Shown here: positions 19,447-26,826 of the stretch, piece by piece
Layout of the letters: every line of letters starts with the position of its first letter
Numbering within the stretch: position 1 is the stretch's first letter
From: Paenibacillus sp. YPG26
Lineage (GTDB): Bacteria; Bacillota; Bacilli; Paenibacillales; Paenibacillaceae
DNA length: 64,000 nt
Direction: 5' to 3'
NCBI RefSeq assembly: GCF_023704175.1
Contig: NZ_CP084530.1
Span: 368,501 to 432,500 of the forward strand
Made by a program: the position numbers and the translations under genes
The notes under the pieces: model-generated
Seen by the model: the letters and a program-made list of their open reading frames with translations, nothing else
Database searches by the model: none
Told to the model about the DNA's origin: nothing

Positions 19447-19576
19447 GGTTACGGCTGTCCGTGCAGGACTGCTCCAAGGAAGCGGTGGCCTGTTCAGACC
19501 GGGAGCGGCGTCTACCCGGGCTGAAGCGACCGTGGTTCTGAAGCGCCTGCTGGTGTTTGGACAGCTGATGATGTGA
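19447..19576 (+). pseudogene. Decayed copy of the SLH-protease 3' end
   Basis: This encodes AVRAGLLQGSGGLFRP, then ASTRAEATVVLKRLLVFGQL and a stop. The same residues close the M4 protease. The DNA from TACGGCTGTCC (19450) onward matches 14589-14718 at roughly 87 percent, in the same orientation, and the match begins abruptly. No start, signal peptide or upstream SLH unit is present. It marks the far border of the AT-rich ABC/secreted-protein island. Confidence 0.85.
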
Positions 19577-19618
19577 CTACAGAGATATTCTTTTAATACA
19601 AGTTAGGCCTATAACTAA

Positions 19619-19667
19619 AAAACGGCAGGTCCCCGGATGATCGGAGGCCTGCCGTTTGGCATTTTTA
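19619..19667 (+). terminator. Intrinsic terminator after the SLH remnant
   Basis: AAACGGCAGG (19620-19629) pairs with CCTGCCGTTT (19648-19657), followed by GGCATTTTT. It survives although the gene it served is gone. Confidence 0.8.
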
Positions 19668-19729
19668 AAGGTGGTAATTAGTTTACTTACGTACCAGGCT
19701 AATTTTTTTGTAAGTATTCGATAAGAGAA

Positions 19730-19880
19730 ATGCCGATCATGCTGCATCGCAGCGGAGTGAACGGAACGATTGTGGAAAAGCGCCAGCGGTCGCCTTTGTT
19801 TCCAGATTCACACCGCCAAATAACTACTAATAAATCTGGAAACAACAGCGATGAGAGCAACGATCCGTTTGCGGAGCGCC
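19730..19880. repeat. Structured intergenic element with nested inverted repeats
   Basis: A small palindrome CTGCATCGCAG (19741-19751) is followed by GTTTCCAGATT (19797-19807), which is the exact reverse complement of AATCTGGAAAC (19832-19842), and the surrounding bases can extend the fold. From memory, sequences of this type (GGAGTGAACGGAACGATTG followed by TTTCCAGATT) recur between genes in Paenibacillus genomes. Only one copy lies in this window, so repetition is not shown here. Confidence 0.5.
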
Positions 19881-19927
19881 GCACAGAACCCCATAGTTTC
19901 TTATTAATGGGTTTTTGTTGGAACGAG

Positions 19928-19956
19928 TTGACAATTAACAAACATAATAATAATAT
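19928..19956 (+). promoter_or_regulatory. Predicted sigma-A promoter
   Basis: A perfect TTGACA (19928-19933), a 17-base spacer and TAATAT (19951-19956), 36 bases ahead of the 19993 start codon. Confidence 0.75.
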
Positions 19957-19992
19957 ATCTATAAATAAACAAACGAATTGAGGTAATAATTC

Positions 19993-21111
19993 ATGATTGA
20001 TTCTGAACTGATTTGGAACGCTTCTTTGTCCGAGCTTGAACGGGGCTATATGGAAAAGGATGACCTTTATATATGTATTTGCTGCGGGAAGAGCTTTGAG
20101 AAAGGGATTATCTATCCCGAGGATGATGTCCTGTACGAGACGAAGAAATATGTCCGTCTGCATATTGAGAAGAAGCATGGCTCCGCCTTTGAATATCTCA
20201 TCAGTCTCGACAAAAGCTTCACGGGATTGTCCGAGATCCAGAGCAATCTGCTGAAGTTGTTTTACCAAGGCAAGAGTGATAAGGAGGTGCAGCAGGAGCT
20301 GGGGAGCGGAAGCACCTCGACCATACGCAACCACAGGTTTGTGCTTAAGGAGAAGGAGCGGCAGGCCAGAGTATTTCTCGCTATTATGGAGCTTCTAAGG
20401 GCGAAGGATAAGCATGCGCCGGCCGTGCTGAAGGTTCAGGCTGGCGGCAGCAAGGATGAACGCTACCGGATTACAGAGACCGAGAAGGATAAGGTGCTTG
20501 CTAAGTATTTCCCATCGGGGACAAGAGGCCCGCTGAAGAGCTTCTCGATGCGGGAGAAGCAGAAGCTGATTATTCTTAACGAACTGTCCAAGCGGTTCGA
20601 GCCGGACCGGATCTATTCGGAGAAGGAAGTTAACGAGATATTGAGCGCGGCCTTTGAGGATTATGCGCTGCTGCGGCGGTATCTGATTGAATACGGATTC
20701 ATGAACAGACAGCCGGACGGAAGTGAGTATTGGCTTGCCGGGCCGGCGGCGGAGCAGGAGGGGAATGCGGTGGACCGCAGACAAGAATTGAAGCTGATGG
20801 CGAAGGAAGTCAAGACTCAGGCAGGCGTATTTCAGATCAGGAACACGAAGAACGGTAAGCTTTATGTGGACAGCACGCCAAATCTCAAAACCATTAACGG
20901 CCAGGAATTCTCGCTCGAAATGGGCTCTCATATGTGCAAGAGCCTTCAGCAGGAATGGAGTGAGATGGGCAAGGAGAACTTCGTGATCGAGGTGCTTGAG
21001 ACGGTGAAGGAGAAGGAAGGCGTGCAGCTGGATATCAAGGATACGCTGAAGAAGCTGAAGGAGAAGTGGCTTAAGGAGCTTCAGCCGTTCGGGGACAGAG
21101 GTTATAACTAA
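19993..21111 (+). CDS. Zinc-finger / HTH / DUF2087 / GIY-YIG-like regulator
   Basis: A 372-residue multidomain protein. Residues ~25-60 carry CICCGKSF..HIEKKH, a probable C2H2-type zinc site. Residues ~75-130 read like a LuxR-type helix-turn-helix (LSEIQSNLLKLFYQGKSDKEVQQ). Residues ~165-250 match DUF2087 (LIILNELSKRF, YSEKEVNEIL, DYALLRRYLIEYGF, DGSEYW). Residues ~275-350 resemble a GIY-YIG module (AGVFQIRNTKNGKLYVDSTPN). The canonical GIY-YIG tyrosines are partly replaced, so nuclease activity is doubtful. The start follows GAGGT at a proper distance. Probably a DNA-binding regulator; its target is unknown. An isochorismatase-family gene follows 25 bases later on the same strand and may share its transcript. 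Confidence 0.8.
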   Translation: MIDSELIWNASLSELERGYMEKDDLYICICCGKSFEKGIIYPEDDVLYETKKYVRLHIEKKHGSAFEYLISLDKSFTGLSEIQSNLLKLFYQGKSDKEVQQELGSGSTSTIRNHRFVLKEKERQARVFLAIMELLRAKDKHAPAVLKVQAGGSKDERYRITETEKDKVLAKYFPSGTRGPLKSFSMREKQKLIILNELSKRFEPDRIYSEKEVNEILSAAFEDYALLRRYLIEYGFMNRQPDGSEYWLAGPAAEQEGNAVDRRQELKLMAKEVKTQAGVFQIRNTKNGKLYVDSTPNLKTINGQEFSLEMGSHMCKSLQQEWSEMGKENFVIEVLETVKEKEGVQLDIKDTLKKLKEKWLKELQPFGDRGYN

Positions 21112-21136
21112 TTGAGCTTAAAGGGGGATGCTTGGA

Positions 21137-21679
21137 ATGAACATGCCGAAGAGCGCGCTTATGATTGTAGATGTACAGTTAGCACCCTTCATATGGGCCC
21201 AGTATGGCGGTAAAGAGCTGTACCAGGCGGAGCAGCTGCTTCGCCATATACAGTCTTTGATTCATACAGCCCGTCTGGCTGGAACTCCAGTCATATACAT
21301 GCAGTATACCGAAGAGGGCGATTCTCCACGCGGCCTGGGACAACCGTTGTGGCAGGTTCATCCCGAGGTGGCCCCGCAGGAAGGAGATATCACTATAGCT
21401 AAATACCATGCGGATCCCTTCTTGGGCACAGAGCTTCACATGAAGCTGCAAGAGCTTGGCATCACACGTCTTGTTATAACAGGAGTACAGACGGAATTCT
21501 GTGTGGAATCGACATGCCGGTCTGCTCACAGCCTCGGTTATGCCAATGTTCTGGTCACGGATGGACACAGCACTTTCGATTCGGATAATCTGACTGCGCA
21601 GCAGATCATTGAGCATCACAATACCGTTCTTGGCAGTCAGTTCGCGGAACTTAAGCGTGCGGAAGAGGTTGTGTTCTAA
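21137..21679 (+). CDS. Isochorismatase-family cysteine hydrolase
   Basis: A 180-residue enzyme of the isochorismatase/nicotinamidase superfamily. The catalytic triad is visible: Asp in ALMIVDVQ (~12), Lys in TIAKYHADPF (~84) and Cys in GVQTEFCVESTCRSA (~117), the last preceded by the usual cis-peptide region. The substrate cannot be read from sequence; these enzymes hydrolyse amides or vinyl ethers. AAAGGGGG is 0 bases from the ATG at 21128 but about ten bases from the ATG at 21137, so I prefer 21137. It lies behind the 19993 gene and ends before a hairpin. Confidence 0.9.
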   Translation: MNMPKSALMIVDVQLAPFIWAQYGGKELYQAEQLLRHIQSLIHTARLAGTPVIYMQYTEEGDSPRGLGQPLWQVHPEVAPQEGDITIAKYHADPFLGTELHMKLQELGITRLVITGVQTEFCVESTCRSAHSLGYANVLVTDGHSTFDSDNLTAQQIIEHHNTVLGSQFAELKRAEEVVF

Positions 21680-21709
21680 CCCGGTATACAGTACCCAAGC
21701 AGACAATGA

Positions 21710-21740
21710 ACCCCCCTGTCCAGAGTGATGGGGGTGTATT
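21710..21740 (+). terminator. Hairpin after the isochorismatase-family gene
   Basis: ACCCCCC and GGGGGT arms enclose a loop of about 13 bases, followed by GTATTAA. A plausible weak terminator. Confidence 0.45.
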
Positions 21741-21847
21741 AACGCTCCGCGGGTGGTAGGTCTGGCCCTTATTTGAATTAGCCTGAATCTGCTGCAGGGG
21801 TTACACTATAGATACAGAAGATGGTCTGGGAAATGGGAGGACATGTT

Positions 21848-22453
21848 ATGTATCAATATGTGGATCAGCAGTTTGATGAAGTGGATTTCAGCCGGAAGGA
21901 TCTGCGGGACGGGGAACTGACGCGGTGTACATTCGTCCGCTGCCGGTTCATCGGGACCTCGTTAGAGGAGATGACTACAGCGGCCTGCCGGTTTGTGGAA
22001 TGTGACTTCACTGCCGCCCATCTGAATGCGTCGATGCACACAGAGTCGGCATTCGAGAATTGTATCTTTCATGATGCCAATCTGTTCGTGTCTAAGTTCA
22101 CGGCATGTAAAATGACGGGTTCCGACTTCACCAAAGCCCGGCTGGATGGAATCACAATCCACAAAGGAGACTGGTCTTATACCAATCTCAGGTCTGCGGA
22201 TCTCACCAAGCAGGACCTGCGGGGGATTCGACTGGTTGAGGCCGACCTCACAGGTGCGAATCTGGAGAAGGCGGATCTAAGAAATGCGGAGCTGACGCGC
22301 ACGCAATTCACCAAGGCGAAGCTAAAGGGGGCCGATCTGCGCGGGGCGGAGGTGGATGGGGTCGACTTCCGTTCTTTCTCTGTCGAAGGAGCCCGAATGG
22401 ACAGTACTCAAGCTGCTGACTTCATGCGGGCCTACGGTGCGAAGGTAGACTAG
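21848..22453 (+). CDS. Pentapeptide-repeat protein
   Basis: A 201-residue protein almost entirely built from A(D/N)LxX pentapeptides, for example ANLFVSKF, LRSADLTKQDL, ADLTGANLEKADLRNAEL and LKGADLRGAEVDGVDF. It should fold into a right-handed quadrilateral beta-helix. Length and layout are similar to Qnr/MfpA-type DNA mimics that protect gyrase from quinolones. Many pentapeptide proteins do other things, so resistance is only a possibility. I chose the ATG at 21848, seven bases after GGGAGG; an earlier in-frame ATG at 21821 has no ribosome site. Monocistronic, followed by a strong terminator. Confidence 0.9.
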   Translation: MYQYVDQQFDEVDFSRKDLRDGELTRCTFVRCRFIGTSLEEMTTAACRFVECDFTAAHLNASMHTESAFENCIFHDANLFVSKFTACKMTGSDFTKARLDGITIHKGDWSYTNLRSADLTKQDLRGIRLVEADLTGANLEKADLRNAELTRTQFTKAKLKGADLRGAEVDGVDFRSFSVEGARMDSTQAADFMRAYGAKVD

Positions 22454-22479
22454 AGTAGAAGCATCGGCTCATTGCAAAT

Positions 22480-22530
22480 AAAGCACCCCCTCTCAGGAAT
22501 GAATTGAATTCCGGGAGGGGGTGCTTTTGT
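22480..22530 (+). terminator. Strong intrinsic terminator, usable from both sides
   Basis: AAAGCACCCCCTC pairs with GAGGGGGTGCTTT, continuing into an inner CAGGAATTC-like stem, followed by TTTTGTCTTG. It separates the convergent pentapeptide and SNF2 genes. Confidence 0.9.
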
Positions 22531-22579
22531 CTTGTTCTCTTGTCTAGCGGTAACAAATAACGGGAACAGGCCTAATAAC

Positions 22580-25500
22580 CTACAGCTCTATGTTCAGAAT
22601 CTCCCGGATATCCTGCTCGGAGAGGGAGGACAATGACTCCTGCCCCGGCTGTATGACTTCCTCGATCAGGTTCTTCTTCCTCTGCTGAAGCTCATACATC
22701 TTGTCCTCTACCGTTCCTTCGGTGACCAGGCGGATCACCTGCACGACGTTCTTCTGACCGATCCGGTGCGCCCGGTCAGCGGCCTGCTGCTCAACCGCGG
22801 GATTCCACCAGAGGTCATACAGAATGACGGTGTCCGCGCCTGTCAGGTTCAGCCCGGTTCCTCCGGCCTTGAGGGAGATCAGGAACAGATCCCCTTCGCC
22901 CTCATTGAACCGGCTGCACAGCTCAACCCGTTCGGCGCCCGGAGTCTGGCCGTCCAGGTAGAAATGCGGCACTCCCTGATACCCAAGCTCCCGCCGGATG
23001 AGGCTCAGCATCTGAGTGAACTGGGAGAAGATCAGCATGCGTTTGCCCGCGCTGCGGCAGTCATCGATAATCTCCAGCAGCTGCTCGAACTTGGCGGAGC
23101 TCCCCGTATATCCTTCAACGAACAGGGCGGGATGGCAGCAGAGCTGCCGCAGCCGGGTTAGCCCGGCGAGGATCTTGATCCGGTGCTTCTGCAGATCATC
23201 CTCCTTGAGATGCTTAAGGGTCTCCGCCTGCAGCTCGGCGAGATAAGCGGCATACAGCTTCTTCTGCTCAGGCAGCAGTTCAGAGGCCTGCACAGTCTCG
23301 ATCTTCTCAGGCAGCTCCTTCAGAACATCGGACTTCAGGCGTCTTAGCAGGAAAGGACGGACCCGTCTGGCAATGGTCTCCCGCGGAAGATCATTGAATG
23401 CCTGCCGGTTCGGGAACAGGGCCGGGAACACGGCATTGAAGATGGACCACAGCTCCTCCAGCCCATTCTCGACAGGTGTCCCGGTCAGGGCGAACCGGTA
23501 CTTGGCTTCAATTGACTTAACAGACTGCGCCGTAAGCGTTCCATGATTCTTGAACGCCTGGGCCTCGTCCATAATCAAGGTATGGAACGGCTCCGCTGCA
23601 TACAGCTCCTTATCCTTTCGAAGAAGGGGATAGGAAGTGATGATGACCTCAGCCGAAGAGCTTCGGCGGAGCAGCCGGCTTCGCTCGCTGGGACTTCCGT
23701 CGGCGATGACCGCCCGCACTTCTGGCGCGAATTTGCCAAGTTCATTCCGCCAGTTATAGACAAGCGAGGCGGGAGCCACAACAAGGATCGGCAGCCCCTG
23801 GCTTCTGGCCTCGGGCAGCACCGAGACGATGAAGGCAATCGCCTGCAGCGTCTTGCCAAGTCCCATATCATCGGCAAGGATTCCGCCGAAATGATAATGG
23901 GCGAGCGTCTTCATCCACTGGTAACCGTATTTCTGGTAATCCCGAAGAACTGTATCCAGCGTGGCTGGAACCGGGAACTCCAGATTGTCTGGATTACGCA
24001 TGTTCTCAAGGAGGCGCCGGAAGGACTTGCCCAGGATCAGCGAGCTGCGCTGCTCATGTCCGTCCAGCAGATGGAGACCGCGGACAGCCGGCACACGAGC
24101 CTGGGCTCCTTCAATATCGGCGAGGCGGATGCCCACTTCATTGATCAGCCTTACAATTTGCTGGAACTCCTCACTTTCGAGCGGCATGAGGGACCCGTTA
24201 GGCATCCGGTAATACTTGCGCTTCTCGCCCAGTGTCTTCAGCAGATTCCGTATCTCCGATTCGGGAATTCCCTCCATCTCAAAGCGGAACTCCAGCCAAT
24301 CGGTACGTTCATCAATATCGGCTCGAATTTTGGGCGGGGTGGGAGCGGCCATGATTCTGACTTTGACGGCGGAAGTAGCGAATACATCCACAAGCTTCTC
24401 CAGCTGTGGAACAATGTGATAGAGGAATTCATATTCCCCGTCCTCGTCCTCCATGAAATAACCGCTGTCGCTCTTCGCGAACGCGCTCTGCTCCATAAGC
24501 TCCATGATCTGCCGCTCTTTCTCGCCATCGCGCATAAGAATGCGGCCTTCTCCACGCTGCGAGCCCCCCGTCTCCAGCGGGTTAATGACAATGTCGCCAT
24601 ACTGGAATTCAAGCCCCGCAAGCAGCTTGTCTCTGATCCGGTCAAGATACAGCCTCGCTGAGAGCGCGGTCTTCATGATCCGGTCCGATACGGCTTCCGC
24701 AATATGGACCTCTCCGAGCTTCATCAGACCTGGAACAACTCTCTCCATGAAAGGTTCCATCTGCTGCGTAGAGATTAGAATCCGGGATTCATGCGAGGAG
24801 TCCAGCATTGTTTTCAGTTCAAGAAGCCGCTTGCAGCGTTCGCCCGGCAGCTTCAGCAGCCTGCCTTCCGTGAGGACAAGGCCATAGGATTCAAGCACGG
24901 TAAGCTCATCAAGGCCTTGAATGTCCAGTTGGTAGCCCTCGCTGCCCGCTTGGTCGAACTCGAACCGCAGAGGCAGTCCTTCATCGGACAGGCGTATTCC
25001 CTCATATGTGCGTTCCTCTTGAATGACCTTCACGGAAGGAATGGCGGTAAGCAGGGGATACAGGTCCTCCCAGAAGGAAGGAGGTACAGGCATTATGCGT
25101 TCCCCACTGGACCTGTTCGTATGAGCCGGATAGCTGGTCAAGGTCTCCCGGTACATTCGTTCATGCTGATAGATGCGGATGATCTGCCGGATTACAGCAT
25201 CATTCTCGGGGCTGAAGCTGTGCAGCTCGGGGACATAGCTGAAATGCTTGGAGAACATTACCGAATCCTGCCGCTCAATGCGTTCCAGGAAGTCCCGGAT
25301 TTTCTGAACGATATAGAGTCTCTTTGAGCCGATCTTCATCTCGATTCCGAACATATATTTATTGTGACTATAGGCAAAAGGACGGCAGATGAACTCCACA
25401 TCCAGCTGCGCTCTCGAATCGAACAGACGAGTGGCGCTGGGACGCGCGGGCTTATCCCGGAACAATCCGAGCAGCTCACCAGCGAGCCGGGAATCCCTCT

Positions 25501-25933
25501 CCTCATAGGGAGAGCTGGAGGGTCTGAAATGCTCGGAGCCTTCGAAATGATACTCGCGCAGAGGCTTCTTCTGCCCGGATTCCTCCGCCTTTCCAGGATT
25601 CACATTGCCGCCAGGAAGCATAGGGCGAACCGTAGAGTATCCGCTGTGCTCGGTCTGGTGGATACTCAACAGGACAGCCGCAATATGCTTACAGTACTGG
25701 AAGCTGGAATAATAAGCAGGACAGGTGCATGTGGCCTCCACATCGCTGTTGCTGTCAATGTTCACTTGTACGTCATAGCTGATTTTGCCATGGACAGCGG
25801 CCGTGAAGCTCCCGGATTCAGGATCGTAGTTCTGAAAGGCGACCCGTCTTCCGGCGTGATAAGCCTCTCCCTGCTCAAAGGATTGCGGTCCGCATAGCAA
25901 TTTGATTATTCGCTGAGTCAGCTGAAAAGTCAT
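22580..25933 (-). CDS. SWIM zinc finger plus SNF2-family DNA translocase/helicase
   Basis: A 1117-residue protein. The N-terminal SWIM zinc finger has CTC at 69-71 and CKH at 81-83. A long middle region, characteristic of bacterial SNF2 proteins, follows. The SNF2 ATPase has Walker A DDMGLGKTLQAIAF near 688, DEAQ box LIMDEAQAFKNH near 788, and the helicase C-terminal lobe with SLKAGGTGLNLT and DRAHRIGQ near 1055. These proteins move along duplex DNA and remodel protein-DNA complexes, often in transcription recycling or repair. The true start is the ATG at 25933 behind AAGGA; the open frame further upstream is the antisense-free overlap with the thioredoxin gene. It lies 13 bases after the thioredoxin-like gene, so they are co-transcribed. 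Confidence 0.94.
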   Translation of the reverse strand: MTFQLTQRIIKLLCGPQSFEQGEAYHAGRRVAFQNYDPESGSFTAAVHGKISYDVQVNIDSNSDVEATCTCPAYYSSFQYCKHIAAVLLSIHQTEHSGYSTVRPMLPGGNVNPGKAEESGQKKPLREYHFEGSEHFRPSSSPYEERDSRLAGELLGLFRDKPARPSATRLFDSRAQLDVEFICRPFAYSHNKYMFGIEMKIGSKRLYIVQKIRDFLERIERQDSVMFSKHFSYVPELHSFSPENDAVIRQIIRIYQHERMYRETLTSYPAHTNRSSGERIMPVPPSFWEDLYPLLTAIPSVKVIQEERTYEGIRLSDEGLPLRFEFDQAGSEGYQLDIQGLDELTVLESYGLVLTEGRLLKLPGERCKRLLELKTMLDSSHESRILISTQQMEPFMERVVPGLMKLGEVHIAEAVSDRIMKTALSARLYLDRIRDKLLAGLEFQYGDIVINPLETGGSQRGEGRILMRDGEKERQIMELMEQSAFAKSDSGYFMEDEDGEYEFLYHIVPQLEKLVDVFATSAVKVRIMAAPTPPKIRADIDERTDWLEFRFEMEGIPESEIRNLLKTLGEKRKYYRMPNGSLMPLESEEFQQIVRLINEVGIRLADIEGAQARVPAVRGLHLLDGHEQRSSLILGKSFRRLLENMRNPDNLEFPVPATLDTVLRDYQKYGYQWMKTLAHYHFGGILADDMGLGKTLQAIAFIVSVLPEARSQGLPILVVAPASLVYNWRNELGKFAPEVRAVIADGSPSERSRLLRRSSSAEVIITSYPLLRKDKELYAAEPFHTLIMDEAQAFKNHGTLTAQSVKSIEAKYRFALTGTPVENGLEELWSIFNAVFPALFPNRQAFNDLPRETIARRVRPFLLRRLKSDVLKELPEKIETVQASELLPEQKKLYAAYLAELQAETLKHLKEDDLQKHRIKILAGLTRLRQLCCHPALFVEGYTGSSAKFEQLLEIIDDCRSAGKRMLIFSQFTQMLSLIRRELGYQGVPHFYLDGQTPGAERVELCSRFNEGEGDLFLISLKAGGTGLNLTGADTVILYDLWWNPAVEQQAADRAHRIGQKNVVQVIRLVTEGTVEDKMYELQQRKKNLIEEVIQPGQESLSSLSEQDIREILNIEL

Positions 25934-25946
25934 TGTAGGATCCTTT

Positions 25947-26273
25947 CTACCGGGTAAGGAAATGCTGCTGCAAGAGCTTGTATAGATGATCCACGGACTG
26001 CATCGCATACTCGAACTGGATAGGCTCTCCAGCTTCAAGCAGAACCAGACAAGGCACGCTTGCGATCCTCCACCGCTCCCGCAGCACGGGGGCGTAGTTG
26101 ATGTTGATTTTGCCAATCTGGATAGATGGGTCGGCCGCCTGCACAATCTCCAGCATCCGTTCGCCCAGCTGGCAGGTGCCGCATAGGGCGGTATAGAAGA
26201 AGACAGCTTCTCTGCCGCTTGCGGGCTGGGTCCTGATTGTAAGCTCCTGCTCCTTCATTTCGGGTAACGACAT
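25947..26273 (-). CDS. Thioredoxin-family protein
   Basis: A 108-residue protein with a thioredoxin fold. The redox motif CGTC is at ~31-34 and the cis-proline loop SVPC at ~73-76. There is no signal peptide, so it is a cytosolic dithiol oxidoreductase. GGGAG precedes the ATG at 26273. It is the first gene of a pair with the SNF2 protein. The functional link is not evident, but the SWIM finger of the partner has oxidisable cysteines. Confidence 0.88.
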   Translation of the reverse strand: MSLPEMKEQELTIRTQPASGREAVFFYTALCGTCQLGERMLEIVQAADPSIQIGKININYAPVLRERWRIASVPCLVLLEAGEPIQFEYAMQSVDHLYKLLQQHFLTR

Positions 26274-26564
26274 TGGCGCACTCCCTTACTCTACGTTGTA
26301 TGAATGATATAACTATATATAACGAACTACACAAGAAATCTACATAGGCTGTATTAGAATACTACCAGTATAGGACTGAACAAGGCTAATTACGAGTCCT
26401 GTCTCTTGAGAGAGGGTTGAGATCCCCCTAGCCTCGTTGCTCTGCTTGGATACAGTCACTGGAATTCTCCCTAAGTGTTGTCCTACTATTACAGTTATCA
26501 TAACATTACTATTACTGAATAACGATGGAGCCAAGAGTATGAATACCGAGGCTGGCAGGGGCTC
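26274..26564. other. Intergenic region without a supported gene
   Basis: The first ~60 bases should hold the promoter of the minus-strand thioredoxin-SNF2 operon. The rest contains no convincing coding frame on either strand. A minus-strand open frame of 138 codons here runs through the YnfA remnant and a terminator and has no ribosome site. Confidence 0.5.
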
Positions 26565-26666
26565 TTGAGTCTGGTTGACCGCCGGAATCCCGATATATAT
26601 GACTGGATTGGCGCGGCTGTCTGTATGATTGGGGCGTCCATCATTCTGTGGGCACCCCGCGGTTAG
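26565..26666 (+). pseudogene. UPF0060 (YnfA) membrane protein remnant, C-terminal end only
   Basis: On the plus strand 26577-26666 reads DRRNPDIYDWIGAAVC, then MIGASIILWAPRG and a TAG. This is the family-specific C-terminus of UPF0060 proteins (..PDRYDWIGAxICLxGxxxxLxAPR). The rest of the ~108-residue protein is absent upstream, so this is a dead fragment. Confidence 0.75.
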
Positions 26667-26732
26667 CATGTGGATGGTGGGATGGTTACCGGCCAGAATA
26701 CCTATTGTGCAAAATAAATACCAGCCCAGCCC

Positions 26733-26776
26733 AAAAACCGGACCGGCAAGGATCACTCCCTTGCCGGCCCGGTTAG
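26733..26776 (-). terminator. Intrinsic terminator of the large SLH surface-protein gene
   Basis: Two-part stem AACCGG-ACCGGCAAGG / CCTTGCCGG-CCCGGTT (26736-26773). On the minus strand it runs into TTTTTGGG. Confidence 0.75.
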
Positions 26777-26826
26777 GTGTCTTACAGTCTGAAATCTATT
26801 AGTTCTGAAATTTATCGGTAGAGATC

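Noticed and set aside
23543..24661. Plus-strand open frame of 372 codons opposite the SNF2 gene
   Set aside because: Antisense shadow; the minus strand carries unmistakable SNF2 motifs.
26340..26756. Minus-strand open frame of 138 codons
   Set aside because: No ribosome site; runs antisense through the YnfA relic and a terminator hairpin.
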